Of a stretch of 64,000 nt of DNA, positions 46,270 through 59,160 are shown piece by piece. Position 1 is the first letter of the stretch; each line of letters opens with the position of its first letter. The translations under genes were made by a program, and so were the position numbers. The notes beneath the pieces were generated by a model. That model saw only the letters and a list, made by a program, of their open reading frames with translations, ran no database searches and was not told the origin of the DNA. Location: assembly GCF_040581485.1 (NCBI RefSeq), contig NC_090131.1, positions 16,759,501-16,823,500 on the forward strand. Reading direction: 5' to 3'. The stretch comes from Linepithema humile. Taxonomy: Eukaryota > Arthropoda > Insecta > Hymenoptera > Formicidae.

Positions 46270-48920
46270 AATGCAATTGAACCGATCTCAACGGACGAAT
46301 GGCAAAGTTTCAATATTTCTGTCACCGAACACGCGAGACTAACGATCCCGGCGAAGTTACGTGCTATTGGCACATAAATGCGCAATTAATGTATTCTCTT
46401 CCCCTCCGGCAGAAACGTGCAAATACTCAAGTTTGCAATAAACTTTCGTACACGGCAAACGAGTTTCCAGAGACGCGCTCTCGCAGCCAAGGTCGGTGAC
46501 GCGATTAAAACCCGCTACTGGATATCGACTAGATATCCGGCGAAAAAAATTCACCCCGTGCAAACATCCTCACACGTTTGAATTGGCCCGTGCATTCGAG
46601 AGAGGCGGTTTCATTATTGAAACTAATTTAAGCTTTGAATTATTATTATCGTCAATTTGTTAGATTTGCAATAGCGTAGAATTTGACTCTAAATTATTCA
46701 CGATGCCAGCCATTTTTATACGCATATCAAGCCGTAGCGTCGAAAGATAGAAATAGGAATTTTTGCGGGCAGCGTAAAATATTTTATTAAATCGTATAAA
46801 GCGAATTTGCATTATTAAAAGTTTCAAAGCGCACTTTTATCGCACATGCAAACGTGAATGCGAAATACTTGATACGGTAGTACTGCTGCTCGTTTTAACA
46901 TTCGCCGACGATGCGCGACGTTTATCGCAAAAACCACTAACGCCACGACTTGTCGCGCGAACGACCGGACGACGTCGGAGAAATGAACTTTCGTCGCGTC
47001 CGGAGACACGAGTCGCCGCGGAACAAGTACGGCTTGTCCTTCGCGCGGTCAAGTCACGTAGACTTGACCTAGTCTCACTCGCGCCCGGTGGCGCGAACCA
47101 GAACCAGAGTTACCGGTGCTCCAGGTATCGAAAAATTTCAAGGCGCCCGCCCGACATAATTGCGGGTCCGGTAACACCGCGCACCCCGCGCATTTGTTGC
47201 AATTTGTCAGTTTACTGCCCGCCCGGTAATTGCCGTTAAATCGCGCGGTCGAGATTCGATCTGGCTACCACGGCGCGTTATTACCGCGCGCTGGCGAGCG
47301 TACGTTGCGACCGCGCGGCGACTTATCAATTTATCGCGCTCATGATCGACGCGGATATCGGACGAGCCGTCCGTTTAGATAGACAGCGCGATATCGTGCC
47401 GCCGCGCAAACTTCCGTCGCTATCTTTATTTCGTGTGTGTGTGTATGTGTGTGTGTGTATCTCGTCTGCTGCGTGCCGTCTGGTTTTCCGGAATTTTCCG
47501 GCCAACCCGCCAACGGGCCAATTGCGCGTGCGATATCGCGTGTTTTCGCGTGCCGGCGGGAGGCACGGGAGCACAGCGGACTCGACGCATTCGGAACAAT
47601 CCGCACGCAATGCTCTTTCGGCTACGCTTCGCCGTGTAATTCTCCCTATCTGGCCGTTTTTATCGCGCGGGCGTAAATCCCCGAGAGTGCAGCTCGTTTG
47701 CGAAACTACGGGGCCAGTGCACGAATCGCCGCGAAATGTCCCGCAGGAAAGCGGCTTACGAACGGATTAAACGCCATTTGTAAAACTGATCGTCCAATTA
47801 GATGTTATAAATTTCAATGCGCGCTCTAATAACGTTAAATACATTCCCTCGAAATTATAGCCGTGACTTTACTCGCGTAAAGAGAAACTTTTTCATACAC
47901 ATAGCTAATCTTGTCGATCATAGGAATCAAACTATTTTTACAGCAAAGAAATGCGCTTTGTCTATAGTTGAAATTGCGGGAAAACTTTGGCGGTATCGGT
48001 ATGCGCGCGTACGTACAATTTCCTCTTCCGATAAATACCGACAATTTTCTTTACCCATCTCGTGAGCTGCGTAGGAGAGTGCACAAAACTTCCAAGTCTA
48101 TTGTTGAGGCACGCATAAAAGTTTCACCATTTCGTACCTGAGAACCATCCATATGTCGATGCAGAGAGATGCAAACAGAGGAACCTAAATGCAATATAAT
48201 AAAACTTTTCTTATAATTTCTTTGAATATTCTTTCTTCTGATTGAAAGACTATTAGGAACTCAGCAAACGCTTCAAAGAACATTAAGAGATGTTATGAGG
48301 CTCGCTATATATTTTGAGGAAGTTTCAAAGAAAAATATATACTACATATTTTATTTTATAAATTATCACATCAATACTCATTATTAATAATTTGTAGTAA
48401 TTTGGCTGTCATAAATCAGCAATTTATTCGCAAAGCTACATTAGAAAAAATCTCTTTATTTCAAGTTCCAAGAATTTTTCCTTTACATTATATTACTAAG
48501 AATAATAGAATTGTACAGATTAGAGTAATTGTCGCCTCGCGCTCGAGCTAATGCAATTCCACGAAAAGCCCGTCGGGCAAACTTTCAAACCAACTGGCGA
48601 TAAGACGGCACCACTCGAGATAAGAAGTACGATAGGGCCTGGCTCGTGGCCAGCGAATAGACATCGCCGTCTTTGCGGCGGTTTCTCGTGTCAGGAACGT
48701 GTCTATCGTAGTAGTCGTAATCCACTTTATGCGGATAGAAAAGCGTGGCGGAGCGTCAATCTCCTGTCTCACTTCGCTGATCGTATTCTCCCTTTCCTCG
48801 CGCGAGACTTTAGTAGAATCGTTACTTGTTATTTTTCTCCGGCCATCCAAGATTGAGACGATCGATAAAAATTCTGAGCGACGTTTGAACAATGGCAGAA
48901 ACACGGCGATTCCAAGGGAA
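46270..48920. other. spacer, nothing recognised
   Basis: CpG-rich between 46900 and 47760, with a GT run near 47431-47459. AT-rich from 48180 to 48540. Frames at 47326-47770 on the two strands are mutual shadows. Confidence 0.35.
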
Positions 48921-48922
48921 TC

Positions 48923-49272
48923 GATCAAAAGCGCATTACCGTACGATGCATTTTTAATTTCCCCGTGGCAAATTGCGCAATTGTTTTCCGCCTGTTAGTT
49001 CACCTTCAATCCCTGCCATCCTCCATTGAATACGCGACTCGGTAGTCATTTGAATGAAGCTTCCGCAGAAACTTCTGATTGACCTTGATCGGAGATTATT
49101 TGTATAAAAAAGGAATTCTAATGGAAGAGTAATTAAGTTTAAATCCGCGACGCTTCAGTGATTTCATCATTCTCGCGTTTGATTGCAGCGAAATTAAAGC
49201 ATTTGTATAAGAAATTACAATTCCCCAGATGGACTAATCAAAAGTGCATTAGTACACGATGCGTTTTTAATT
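48923..49272. repeat. diverged spaced duplication
   Basis: The 37-bp cores at 48923-48959 and 49236-49272 match at 30 positions, around ATCAAAAG-GCATTA, ACGATGC and TTTTTAATT. The offset is 313 bp. Sequence between the cores also shows loose similarity, so the duplicated unit may be longer. Confidence 0.5.
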
Positions 49273-50599
49273 CTGCCGCCTTCTAGCGAAGAGTAATGCG
49301 CAGCAGTTTCGATCAATCGGACCGCCACAGTCAGCCCGGTTTTAGTTTCCGTATCGCGTTTGCTTCTCTCGGAGGCGAGCCGATCGCAGGATTTTAACGT
49401 CAGATCGAAGTTCGGTAATTACAAAGAATTCGGGGGAAACCAGCCGAGAGAGGAAGAAACGCGCAACCGGACGCGATAAAAGGCACCGGGAGTAATTTAC
49501 TCCTCCGCTCGCGTTCCTGCTTTCGAAGGAAGTTTGATCGCAATTCAACTTCCACTCGTAGTTCTGCGATTCGTAGCATTCAAGGAAGCGGGAGGCGGGG
49601 AAGGACGCGAGGGGGATCAGGACACGATAGTAAGCGCAATGCCGGTGACTACCAGCGCACCGTGAGACGTGCGCGGATTTATGAACGGAGTCCTGGCACC
49701 GCTCCAGGATTCCGAGTTAGCATTTATCCCCGCCGCCGCGCGACGCTTTTCACGAGGCGCAATCGAGTATGTATGGGTGGAGAGCGCCGTGGGGTCCCAT
49801 CTCGGGGTTGGAAAGGGCCCCGTGTATTACCCTACAGAGCGCTAAATTATGCGCGAGAGAGCTTTTTACTACCGCGGAAATCGCCGTCCCAACCCCCATG
49901 CCGTCTCGACCCCGCCGGAACACTCGGCCCTCGGCTGCGAGACGCGGAAAGAGATTTTCGTGCGGCGAATCAGGGACAGTTCACTAGACACTGGATGGCG
50001 CAAAAATGGATTATGTGCGATGATCGATCGTGTTTCGGCGATAGAATCACGTAGGGAGAGAGAGAGAGAGCTGTTTCAGTCGCCGAAACAGACGATTCTC
50101 TCACTTTGTTTTTAGTATCCGACTCTAACGAAATATGGATAACGTAAGCGCTGCAAAATCAATCGCAGCGTTCTAAATTAATTTATGTTAACAAATTGAA
50201 ATAGTAACGTAATTTATTAAAAAATTTTACTCTTTTTCTCTTTACAATTTTTTTTTTCTTTTTTTTTTATTAACGGATCTCTACTTGCCAACGTCCGGAG
50301 ATTATAAATGCGTTTCGAAATCGTCCTGGAAACGATGATACGAATCTTATGATAATTGTGTCGCGTGTAAGCCGGTTGGCACATCGAATCATCGGTGGCA
50401 CGTACGGGCGTCCAATTAAAAGTGGCGGAGCTCGAACGAGAACAAGACGAGCAATAAGAACAAGCAAGTAAACAAGAAATAATAAAGACGAACCCGAAGA
50501 GGAGACGGCTTAAGAATACGGTAGCCGAGCTAAGTTATATTTGATGCGTTGATAATTAGTTTCAAGAGTGGCTCGGCCTCCACCCTCGTCCGTCTCTAC

Positions 50600-50640
50600 C
50601 TCTCTCTCTCTCTCTCTCTCTCCCTCTCTTTCTCTCTTTT
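50600..50640. repeat. CT microsatellite
   Basis: A 41-bp CT tract with CCCT and TTT interruptions. Confidence 0.9.
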
Positions 50641-50649
50641 TCCGCTGGT

Positions 50650-52400
50650 TCTCTCGTGGTCCGGGCGGACCTGTCAAGCGTACCATTTATTTTCCAACTC
50701 GAGAGCCAAGGAACTGAATCCTTGTCTCACTCCTGGAACTTCTGCTTTGTGAGAAATGGCAGCGAAAATTACGAGAATCTGGTGCCAACCATGACTTTCT
50801 AGGAAAATGGGAAAATTCTGATTTATGATCAAGGCGTAAAAACGTGTTTTCTTTAGCGATCTTATTTGTACTTTTATAAGACCCTCTACAATATTTTTAT
50901 CTGTTTATAAGTTTAGATGACACGGCAAGATGATATTTCACTCTTAAATAAGGCAAGCGTCGATAAACAATTAAAAGAATTATATCAACAATGCTGGTCG
51001 ATTAATTGAATAAATTTTATCAATCTCATGAAAAATTACGACGAATCTCGAAGCGTTATAACGCGATACTCGGGCCGTATTGTAATGCTCAATTCGGTAG
51101 CTGTGACGCCACGACACGTTCGAGTTATCTCGTTGCGTACAACGATTATCTGCAGAGAATGAACGTTGAGCGTGGCGCGTTGACTTCGACAGGGCCGGTT
51201 TCAGAGATCCGAAGGACTCGGGGAAGATCCCACGTCGGGGCCGTAACTCTGCCGGGCCGACAGTTATCTCTCTCGGAAATCTGTCGTACGTCCAGGGATC
51301 ATCTGTATTCATCGCTCGACCGACCGCGGCCGGTCATCCCGAAAACACGGAGACGTCGCCGACGTTTCGTTGACCCCCACGGCTCCGGGTTGTCGCAAAT
51401 TAAAAACTTTACCGCGGCCCTTAAACCCTCCCCTTTCTCGCGCGACGATGCGAAAGAATGTATCTTCGCGGCGCGCGAAAGAAGGATCGCGCGCGGAATA
51501 ATCCCGTTGACGAGAACGAATCGTGGCGGCGGCGATGATGATTATCCGTCGTCGTCGAATCGCGGGAAGCGCGAGTAATGGAAACGCGTAGCCGAGCTGT
51601 GTATTATATGAAATTATTATGTCGGAATTTTGTATTGCATCGCGGTATTATCGGAAAGCGACGACGGGTCGGGGACGGGACTGTTGCCGCACCGTGCGTG
51701 TGCCGGGAGAAAGCGCAACTGCGTCGCACTGACATAATCGCCGCGGCGCGCCCGCGCGGGGTCTCATTTCTACGCGCTACGGAGACGCCCTACCGTTAGG
51801 CAAGATCCCCTAAGTTTACCTGTCGCGACACAACGGAGAGCCGTCCGTGGCGCCGTCCCCCGCGGCCGGAGCCACGGCCGGACGCCGGGGCGAGACACAC
51901 GGTCCGTTTCGCCTACGCATTAATCCAGCCCTGGTCTTTAGGACTCGTATGTAAATGTGACGCTATATTTAGACCAGTATCTCGGGTGTATAATACGTTC
52001 GGTTGGAGGATCCTCTCCGGAGCCCGGGGGCCACGTAGGTGTGCGCCGCGCGTTGCGTGTTGCGTGCGTGTAACGCTGGCGTTGGTGTGCGCCCCGGCCA
52101 GGCAGGCCGATACGTACACGTGCGTGCGCCGTTGCAACTGCAGGACCCGCCAAACCGGTTACCCACGCGGCTCCTCGACACCAACACCAGCCCCGGGACA
52201 CCGACTCCAACACCAAACGGGATCCCAGCGCGCGTATCGTTCGGACGGGAACACCATCGTCAGTCCATCCGTCCGTCCGTCCGTCCCGTCCCTCCGTCCC
52301 TTTCCGCCGAGCCTTCACCTCCGCCCTTCTCCTCTTCCCCGCGCAGCGTCCCTTTTTCTCGCTCTCTCTCGCTCCCTTCACCCGCCGCTCTCACCTCCTC
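50650..52400. other. spacer rising to CpG-rich DNA
   Basis: AT-rich to about 51000, then CpG-rich to 52400 with a CCGT tetranucleotide run near 52266-52285 and a pyrimidine block to 52400. A 190-codon frame at 51006-51578 starts at TTG, and its first ATG is at 51156. It is Arg-rich and unsupported by splice signals. Confidence 0.35.
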
Positions 52401-52411
52401 GCCACGGGGAT

Positions 52412-52579
52412 ATGCACGATCATCAAGCCGCGCTTACTGCCGAGGTTACACACCCATCGACCCGGAGGTGTCTTCCAATGGACAGCTGGAAAACCGATTG
52501 GGATTTCCTAGAAGCCATTCGGCACGATCTCCTTTGCCCTTTGGCTCCTTCGCGGGGTACGCAGACGCGCACCTCCCGG
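52412..52579 (+). CDS. candidate first coding exon with two competing frames
   Basis: An ATG at 52412 opens 56 codons ending at CCCGG|GTGAAT, a fair donor at 52580, in phase 0. Its second half is protein-like (MDSWKTDWDFLEAIRHDLLC, starting at an internal ATG at 52478). The frame one base over is also open and protein-like (RGYTPIDPEVSSNGQLENRL), leaving phase 1 at the same donor. Upstream lies a CpG- and pyrimidine-rich block of promoter texture, and downstream the sequence turns abruptly AT-rich, as at an exon-intron border. Which frame is used, if either, cannot be told. No domain is recognised. Confidence 0.2.
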
Positions 52580-52699
52580 GTGAATTATCTTATTCTTTTG
52601 ATATTTTAATTTTTTGTTTCGATTTATTAAATAACGCACACTCGCAATTTAACGCGAAATTGAAAAACTAAATCGCGCTTTTGCATGTGCAATAATTAT

Positions 52700-55600
52700 A
52701 AGCGCGCGATAGGATCGCACCTACCTGTTGAGTAGAGAGAAACCGCGCGGTGTAACGGTACATGCTGCAGGTTACAAAATTTATGGACATTCTACACACA
52801 ATAGCTAGGAGAAATATATTAATTTACATTACAGCTCTCCGTGGCGTCAGTTCGAAAATAATGAATCGATAAATACGGTAGAACGGGCAAAAATACGCAT
52901 TTGAAAAGGGTAGACAGATGGATAGACCCGATAGTGGCGGCCTAGTGAAGCCTGCGCGGGGCCTACTTCGGTGAACGCCCAAGGATACGCGGTGGCCGCG
53001 CTCGAAAAGCAAGCGAGTCGTCGAACCCTGGTGCACGGAGTAACCTTGAGACTTTCGTCACCGGGGGGCACGGCCTCTTAATACTTGACGTAACCGCACG
53101 AACCGCGCGAGGGAGGGGTGGGAGGGAAAGAACGGACGGGAGAGAGGCGCGGATGTAGCGTGGGTGCAGGCACCCACACACACGCGCGCGCGGGGCAAGT
53201 GTGTGTACGGCGTACGATATTTATAGTACAGGCGACATGCGGATGGAAACGAATACCCGGGATTCTCGGGTGCACGCTCGATAATCGCACGTCGTGCACC
53301 GGCAGCCTCGTGGAAAAACCACCTTGAGAGGTAGAAACGCGAACCTGTGCGCGCGTATACGTGTGTGCGGAACCCGGCGGATTCCCGGCGTTTCTTCGCG
53401 CCCGCGTAAAAATATATATTCCGCGAATATGCGCCTCGTGTTCTGCCCGTCGAAACTTCATCCGTCTTCGTCGAGTTTAACTACGCTCGCGCGACCATGC
53501 GTGACCGATGCGTCGGAAAAAAAAAAAAAACTGGCAGGATCCCCTCATCCCCGGGACAGAGACGGATCTTCCGTTTCAGCGGCGCGCGCTTGCGGCTTTT
53601 ATATTTCGCTACGCTGAGAGAATGGCGAGAAAAACCGGAGTCGAAAGAGCACCCGCTCGACTCGTCCCTCCGTTTAATCGCGCCTTCGGGATACGTTCGA
53701 GTGACTTCATCAAGTCACGTTCAAGCCGTCGTTCGGCTCGAATCGCCTATCCTATTTCTTTTTTGCGCATCATTTATGATTATAAAAAATAAGATTTTAA
53801 ACGAGTTTTATTTTTTTTTTTTCTATTTTTTTAATTTTTATTTTGAAAAAATGTATAATTATCGACGTGGAGTTCGACAACGAGAGAGAAATAAGGTGTC
53901 GGACTGGATTGACGATATATATATAGTGACGGTGACGCGGCTTGCGTATGCGTGACGTGCAACTCCAGCACGTGGGGACCGGCGAGGCGTGCTGGTCGCG
54001 CGCTACTATTATTTACTATTATTTACTATTCGTCGCAGGCTGTTAAAACGCGCCTCGTTGCGCGAGCTCGTGCGATAATTGGACGACCGGAGCGGGAAAT
54101 CGCGACTGCCATTTAGAAGCGTGATTCGCTTCCGTACGCGAGGCACACGCCGCTAATAGATAGAGAACACACACCTGCTTTTCGAAATTACGAGGCTGTG
54201 TGAGGATTTTTCTTTGTCGGACAGCGCACGTTTGTTCGCCGGCGAAAATGAGAGAAATTTAATTTGTTGCGCGAACTCCCGTGTGCGAAAAGTGAATATT
54301 TCGTCGCGCAAACGGGAGCTGTTGCAAAATCCGAAGGGATTTCGAAGAGACTGGCAAGTAAGCCTCTCCTCGCTCGGATAACTAGAAATAATAGTATGAT
54401 TTACGCTCCGTGGCATGTCTATCCGCTGATAGCGTTCATGGCTAATCAGTAACACAAATTCGCGATCGTTTAACAAGCGAGATACATCGGGAAGATTCAT
54501 CGAGTCAATTTGTATCCCGTATAAACGCGCTTGGCGTAGCAATTATAGAAAGTTTAATAGTCAATTACGCGGCGCGACATTAAAATCATTTGTTAGGGCC
54601 GCGCAAAAAAAAAAAAAAATAAAAGCCGCGACGGGGAACGTCAGTGCGGTTACACCGAGCCAATTACACAAACTTACTTCTACATCGGCGCAGGCGTGAT
54701 CGATAGGTTCTGTAAAATGATTTCACAGATATTAATGCAGTCGCCGGGAGATGGTTGGATAAACTAGTTCCCGTTAGAAAATGACTTGCACAATTACGAC
54801 ATTTTTATTGGTACACTTTATCGAATCACGCCGTAATTATTTCCGCGTATCTTCTTGCGGCCACGCGGTCGTTATACAGCCAAAAAATTCATGTCACGTC
54901 TCTCGCGAGCGTTACTTCAACGCAAACGTGACAAAGCCGTAATAACATACATCTCACGTTATTACTAGCGTCCGTAAACTAGAAATAGAAACGATAAAGT
55001 TTTCTTGTTACGCTGGGAAAAAAGTCCACCTTATTTCGATCACGTCTTAAATGAAAATAAAATCGACGAATTGAATCGAACAATTTCACATTGAGGTTCT
55101 CAAAAATTCTCAATGCGCTCACAAAAACATGTTTTCATAGATCTAATCTGATGTACCAGAAACAACGGTAAAGGAAAAAGACGCGGTTGATTAGAGAGAT
55201 TATCGCGCAACTACCACAGACAGCCAGTAGTCGAGATATCGATTCAAGATTGCAGGTCTTAGGCTAATGATAAAACAGTATCGAATAACGACGCTGCAGA
55301 CTGCGCAGATAATTCCGAGAGCGTTACACTTCAATTTGGATAATTGATGTATATCTCTCCGGCGAGGAAGGGGAAGTTATTAAGACGCCAATTTAACTCA
55401 CGCAGCCAACCGGCCGCGCGGTCACCTCTAATAGCACGTCTCCAATCGAATGCGGAGCAGCGAGGAGCTACTGCGTCATACACTCTCGCGCGCTAATAAA
55501 GCGATTCTTCGGTGCGCGCGCGGGTTCCGCCGGGCCGAAACGCGGGAGCGCGCGCCTGATGCACCCGAGCGGAATAGGAAGAGAGGCGAAGGCCTCAGAA

Positions 55601-57180
55601 AATGCATTCGATCCCGCCGTTATTGTCCAAGCTCACCGCAACAAGTTGCCGGGATAATCTGCGCGTAGATGGAGGAGCTAGGAGCCGAGGGAGGCAGGCG
55701 AGAGCGGATAATGACATGCCCTGACTCGTTAGGTGCCCAGGAACAAAAAGACCCACAACCGAGTCAACCAACAAACCCGACCGACCGACCGACCGACGAA
55801 CGGACGCGGAATAAAAAGGAAAAAGCGGGGCGCACCTGTGCGCCTAGCAGTAACACTTTACCGCCTCGATGATGTAAACGCGAACGTAAATGAGAATAAG
55901 TGGCTGGACTTGAGAAAATTGCACGGTGCACTGCGACGACGCGACTCGCGACCGTTCGATCGCGATGTACGACGACGTTGCGGGGCACTCGTTGACTTTT
56001 TTATGATAACGCGTTAGACTGACCATCTGGCCGACTTGTCAGTGCTAATCGTCCGCCCGTTAAGATGATAATACATTCTCGCCCGTGGCCTTTCGAGGCG
56101 CGATCTGCGGGGAAATAAATTCGATTCGTTTTACGGCCGGCCGTAGTCGTGGTAGATCCCGGTAGTTTCCTTACGATGAATGAGCGAAAGTTTCGAGATT
56201 TCGTAAAAGTCATCTTCCGTGACCCATGCTGCGTGGTTGTAGGCGAGCCGTCTATGTGTCTTATGACACGTTTTGTAACGTCGAGATGTAATGAGTTAAC
56301 CGATTATTCACGTTTCCTTAAAAGTATTGCCTTAAAAGTCCCGCTATTTATCGCAGCATAATCCTCTCAGAGGTTTCCTGTAAATTGGAAAACCGATAAA
56401 CCGATTCGCGAATAATATTAAATTACAAGCCTATAACAGTGAGATTTGTGTGACTCGTAAAGACAATGCCGTGCGTTATAAATTATAGCGCGCGTAAGTT
56501 TATTGCGACTTTTAGCTACACGCGCGCAGTAGAATCGAGGATTCTAAACGTCAGAAGTAATTCGTTTCTCGGCTCGAGGAAGAAATCGATACGGCATGAA
56601 TGGTATGAAATATGTAACAAGTTTTAGCGAATTCGCAGTGACACTTTGCAGAACTAGTTATGCCTGATATAAGTTTATTAGGGCATTACGCAGGCGACGA
56701 TCGTCAACCTGCCGTCACTTGGTAACTGAACGAATAAGCTCGTCAGGGAAAAATCGTACCCAACACTTTTCCAAATCCATCGTCCATCGGCGCGTAGCGG
56801 TGGCGCGACAAAAATCGCGCACCCGGATGATAAATTTCGAAGCACGTCATAAACGTGCTTTACGGCGCGCATAAATTACGAACCGCGGAGCTGCATATCG
56901 AAAGCGACTCTCGCTACTGCACCGAGAGCGACATTATCGTGACACGACAATACCGCCGGTCTCTACATTTCTCTCTTTCTCTCTCTCTCCCTCTCTCTTT
57001 CTCTCTCTTCTTCTCTTCACGGTTCGCGCGCGTACGTACGCGAGCGAGCGCTCGCGCGAATCGCCTGCGGGGTTAAACGAATAAAGGCGCGCGTGTGCGC
57101 GGCACGCACGATGCGCCGGTGTGCGTGAGCGCGTACGTACGATCGAGAGGGCATAAACACGGGCCATTATACACAAGTAA
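52700..57180. other. long spacer, nothing recognised
   Basis: Mixed CpG and AT content. It contains a decamer tandem ACTATTATTT (2.5 copies, 54005-54030), a T-rich run at 53810-53850, a poly(A) run near 54606 and a CCGA run at about 55780-55795. Open frames at 53118-53955 and 55669-56361 lack start or splice support. Confidence 0.35.
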
Positions 57181-57187
57181 AAGTCGC

Positions 57188-57277
57188 ATCGTCGTCGTCG
57201 TCGTCGTCTTCGTCGTCGTCGTCGTCTTCGTCGTCGTCTTCGTCGTCGTCATCGTCGCCATCGTCGTCGTCGTCGTC
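57188..57277. repeat. TCG/TCTTCG trinucleotide repeat
   Basis: A 90-bp array of TCG units with TCT, TCA and GCCA interruptions. Translated it gives Val/Phe, Ser/Ser or Asp/Glu/Arg/Thr runs on either strand, so overlapping frames are artefacts. Confidence 0.95.
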
Positions 57278-57563
57278 ATTCCCTCGAGAGTGGCGAGGAG
57301 GTGAAGTTCATTGCCTTCTCGTACGCGCGTTGCCCGCGCTGGGCACCACTGCGAGCGTACGCGTGTGCGTCGCGTTAGCCCCGGGTCTCCCGAGTGCATC
57401 TATGTCGCTCGTAAATATACGAGTCACGTGCTGCCTGAAGACGTCAAAATGTGAGACGTAACTCAAGGCGAGAGATACACCCGGTAAGCGCGACGACTCC
57501 CACGCGATGTATCCTCCGGCTGATCGCCGCGCTCCCGCCGATCCGCTCGACCGACTTACGACG

Positions 57564-57746
57564 ATGACTTTCAATCGGGTATTGTTCCTCGTATCGATGA
57601 CTGCTGCAGGTTCTGTCGATGCGGATTTATACGAGTCGACTGACTACTTTGAGCGGATTAACTTCTGCCGTGCGGTAAAGTGCAGACCGGCAGAAATTTA
57701 CTCGCTGAAATGTATTTCAATTTTAAAATATGTATATGTGCTTTAA
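57564..57746 (+). CDS. candidate small secreted peptide
   Basis: The ATG at 57564 begins MTFNRVLFLVSMTAAGSVDA, a classic signal peptide with an AXA-like end, followed by the acidic DLYESTDYFERINFCRA. The frame then continues through two more cysteines to a TAA at 57744-57746, giving 60 residues. A possible donor, GCG|GTAAAG, lies at 57675, directly after the CRA residues, so this may instead be the first exon of a longer secreted protein. In-frame residues before this ATG are Pro/Arg-rich and probably untranslated. I cannot assign a family or function. Confidence 0.25.
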   Translation: MTFNRVLFLVSMTAAGSVDADLYESTDYFERINFCRAVKCRPAEIYSLKCISILKYVYVL

Positions 57747-57749
57747 AAC

Positions 57750-58500
57750 TGAAAGGAAATTTCAATCTTTAAAGCGGACATTACGTTATACGATTCTATT
57801 CTATTCATATAGATATATTATACATACTGTTTTGCGAGTGATATAGATATTCAATCATACATATTATTCCAAGTTATATTATCTACATGCAAAATGAGAA
57901 TTGCACATGCATTGTGAGTCGGAAATTTAAATTAATTCCAACATAAGTCGGCTCATGCCGGTTTTAAGATGAATGCGAATTCTCGCATACGCAATATTCA
58001 GTTTTACGTCAAGCTACTGCGCATTAAATCGCGTCGACACGATAATCCGAAGAAACCGATGTATCCGCGGAACGGCCGTGTGTACATTGCGCCGCGAAAG
58101 ATTGGCGCGTAATCGCGAATGCAAATACGGCAGTCACGGATGATGTGTATCGCGCGCGTAATAGAGAAATGATGATTGGCAGCGGCGGTAACGCGTTTTC
58201 GCGCTGACGGAAATGATATCTCGATCCGGGGAACGGGGATAGAGGGACGCGGTTCGATAAGTAGGTGGATTACGTTTGAGACCGACTTGACAACGCAACG
58301 CGCGGCTCGCAACAAGTTCTCGGGGCGGACGGCGCGCGGCCGCGCGGTGGGGCACGAAGAGAGCATCGAGAAGGAGAGAGAGAGGCGCGTGAACGACGGA
58401 GACGGCCGGATAGAACGTGTGCGCAGCGCGTTGCCACCGTTCGTTGAAAAGGGACGAAGAAATTACGTTGTGGCGCAGCTTATGCGCCCTCGGGGCACCA
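57750..58500. other. spacer, nothing recognised
   Basis: AT-rich to 57990, then CpG-rich. Frames on the two strands at 58004-58601 overlap and are Arg-rich. Confidence 0.35.
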
Positions 58501-58503
58501 TTA

Positions 58504-59160
58504 TATGGTAATCTCTGCATCTCCTTCTCTCCCTCCCTCTCGTCCCTTTTTCTTTCTCTCTCCCTCGCGTCCCGACGCGTCCTCCTTCTCTTTCTGCCCA
58601 CTGCACACCTCCTCCTCGTCCTCCTGCCTCGTCCGTACCGCGCTCAAGACTCTTTTTACCGTCTCTCTCTCTCTTTCTCCCTCTGTTCACCTTCCTCCTC
58701 CTCCTCCTCCTTCTCCCCCTCCCCCTCCCCCCACGCGAGCTCTCCTCAGCCTCCGTCTCATCCTCGTCCTCCTTCTCGCTCGCTTGGTGAAGCATACGCG
58801 TCACGGCATTTCTCCTATTCCGTCGTTCTCTTCTCTCAGGTCTTCTCTTCTCTACCTCTCGCCTCGCTCTTTTCTCTTTCTTTTCCTCCCCCCCTTCCCG
58901 CGATGTCCGTCTCTCTTACACCGACTGTTTGTGCACCTCTACCTTTGCCCCTCTTTTCCCTTTTAGTTTGTTTTCCGTTGCCAGTGGGTAATTGCACTCT
59001 CTCGCTTTTACCCGCTCGACGCTTTCTTCTTGTCCGCGTATGCCGCTGCTCTCCTATTCGTTTCCGTGTTTTTTGCTCACCTCTCCTCTTCTTCTTCAAC
59101 AGCGGGTCTCTCTCTCTCTCTCCCTCCCCTCCCCCCCGTTCCACTCTACCTCCTGACCGC
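58504..59160. repeat. large polypyrimidine tract
   Basis: More than 600 bp in which the plus strand is almost entirely C and T, with CTCCTC, CCCCCTC and CT runs. It is the largest such block in the window. It keeps long frames open in two plus frames and one minus frame purely by composition, including a 363-codon one at 58417-59508. Confidence 0.9.

Noticed and set aside
51006..51578. 190-codon plus-strand frame
   Set aside because: It starts at TTG, its first ATG is 50 codons in, it is Arg-rich in CpG-rich DNA, and no splice or promoter signal supports it.
51986..52671. Two overlapping plus-strand frames of 207 and 210 codons
   Set aside because: Most of their length is CpG- and CCGT-driven Arg/Ser/Pro sequence. 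Only the last part (52412-52579) was kept as a candidate exon.
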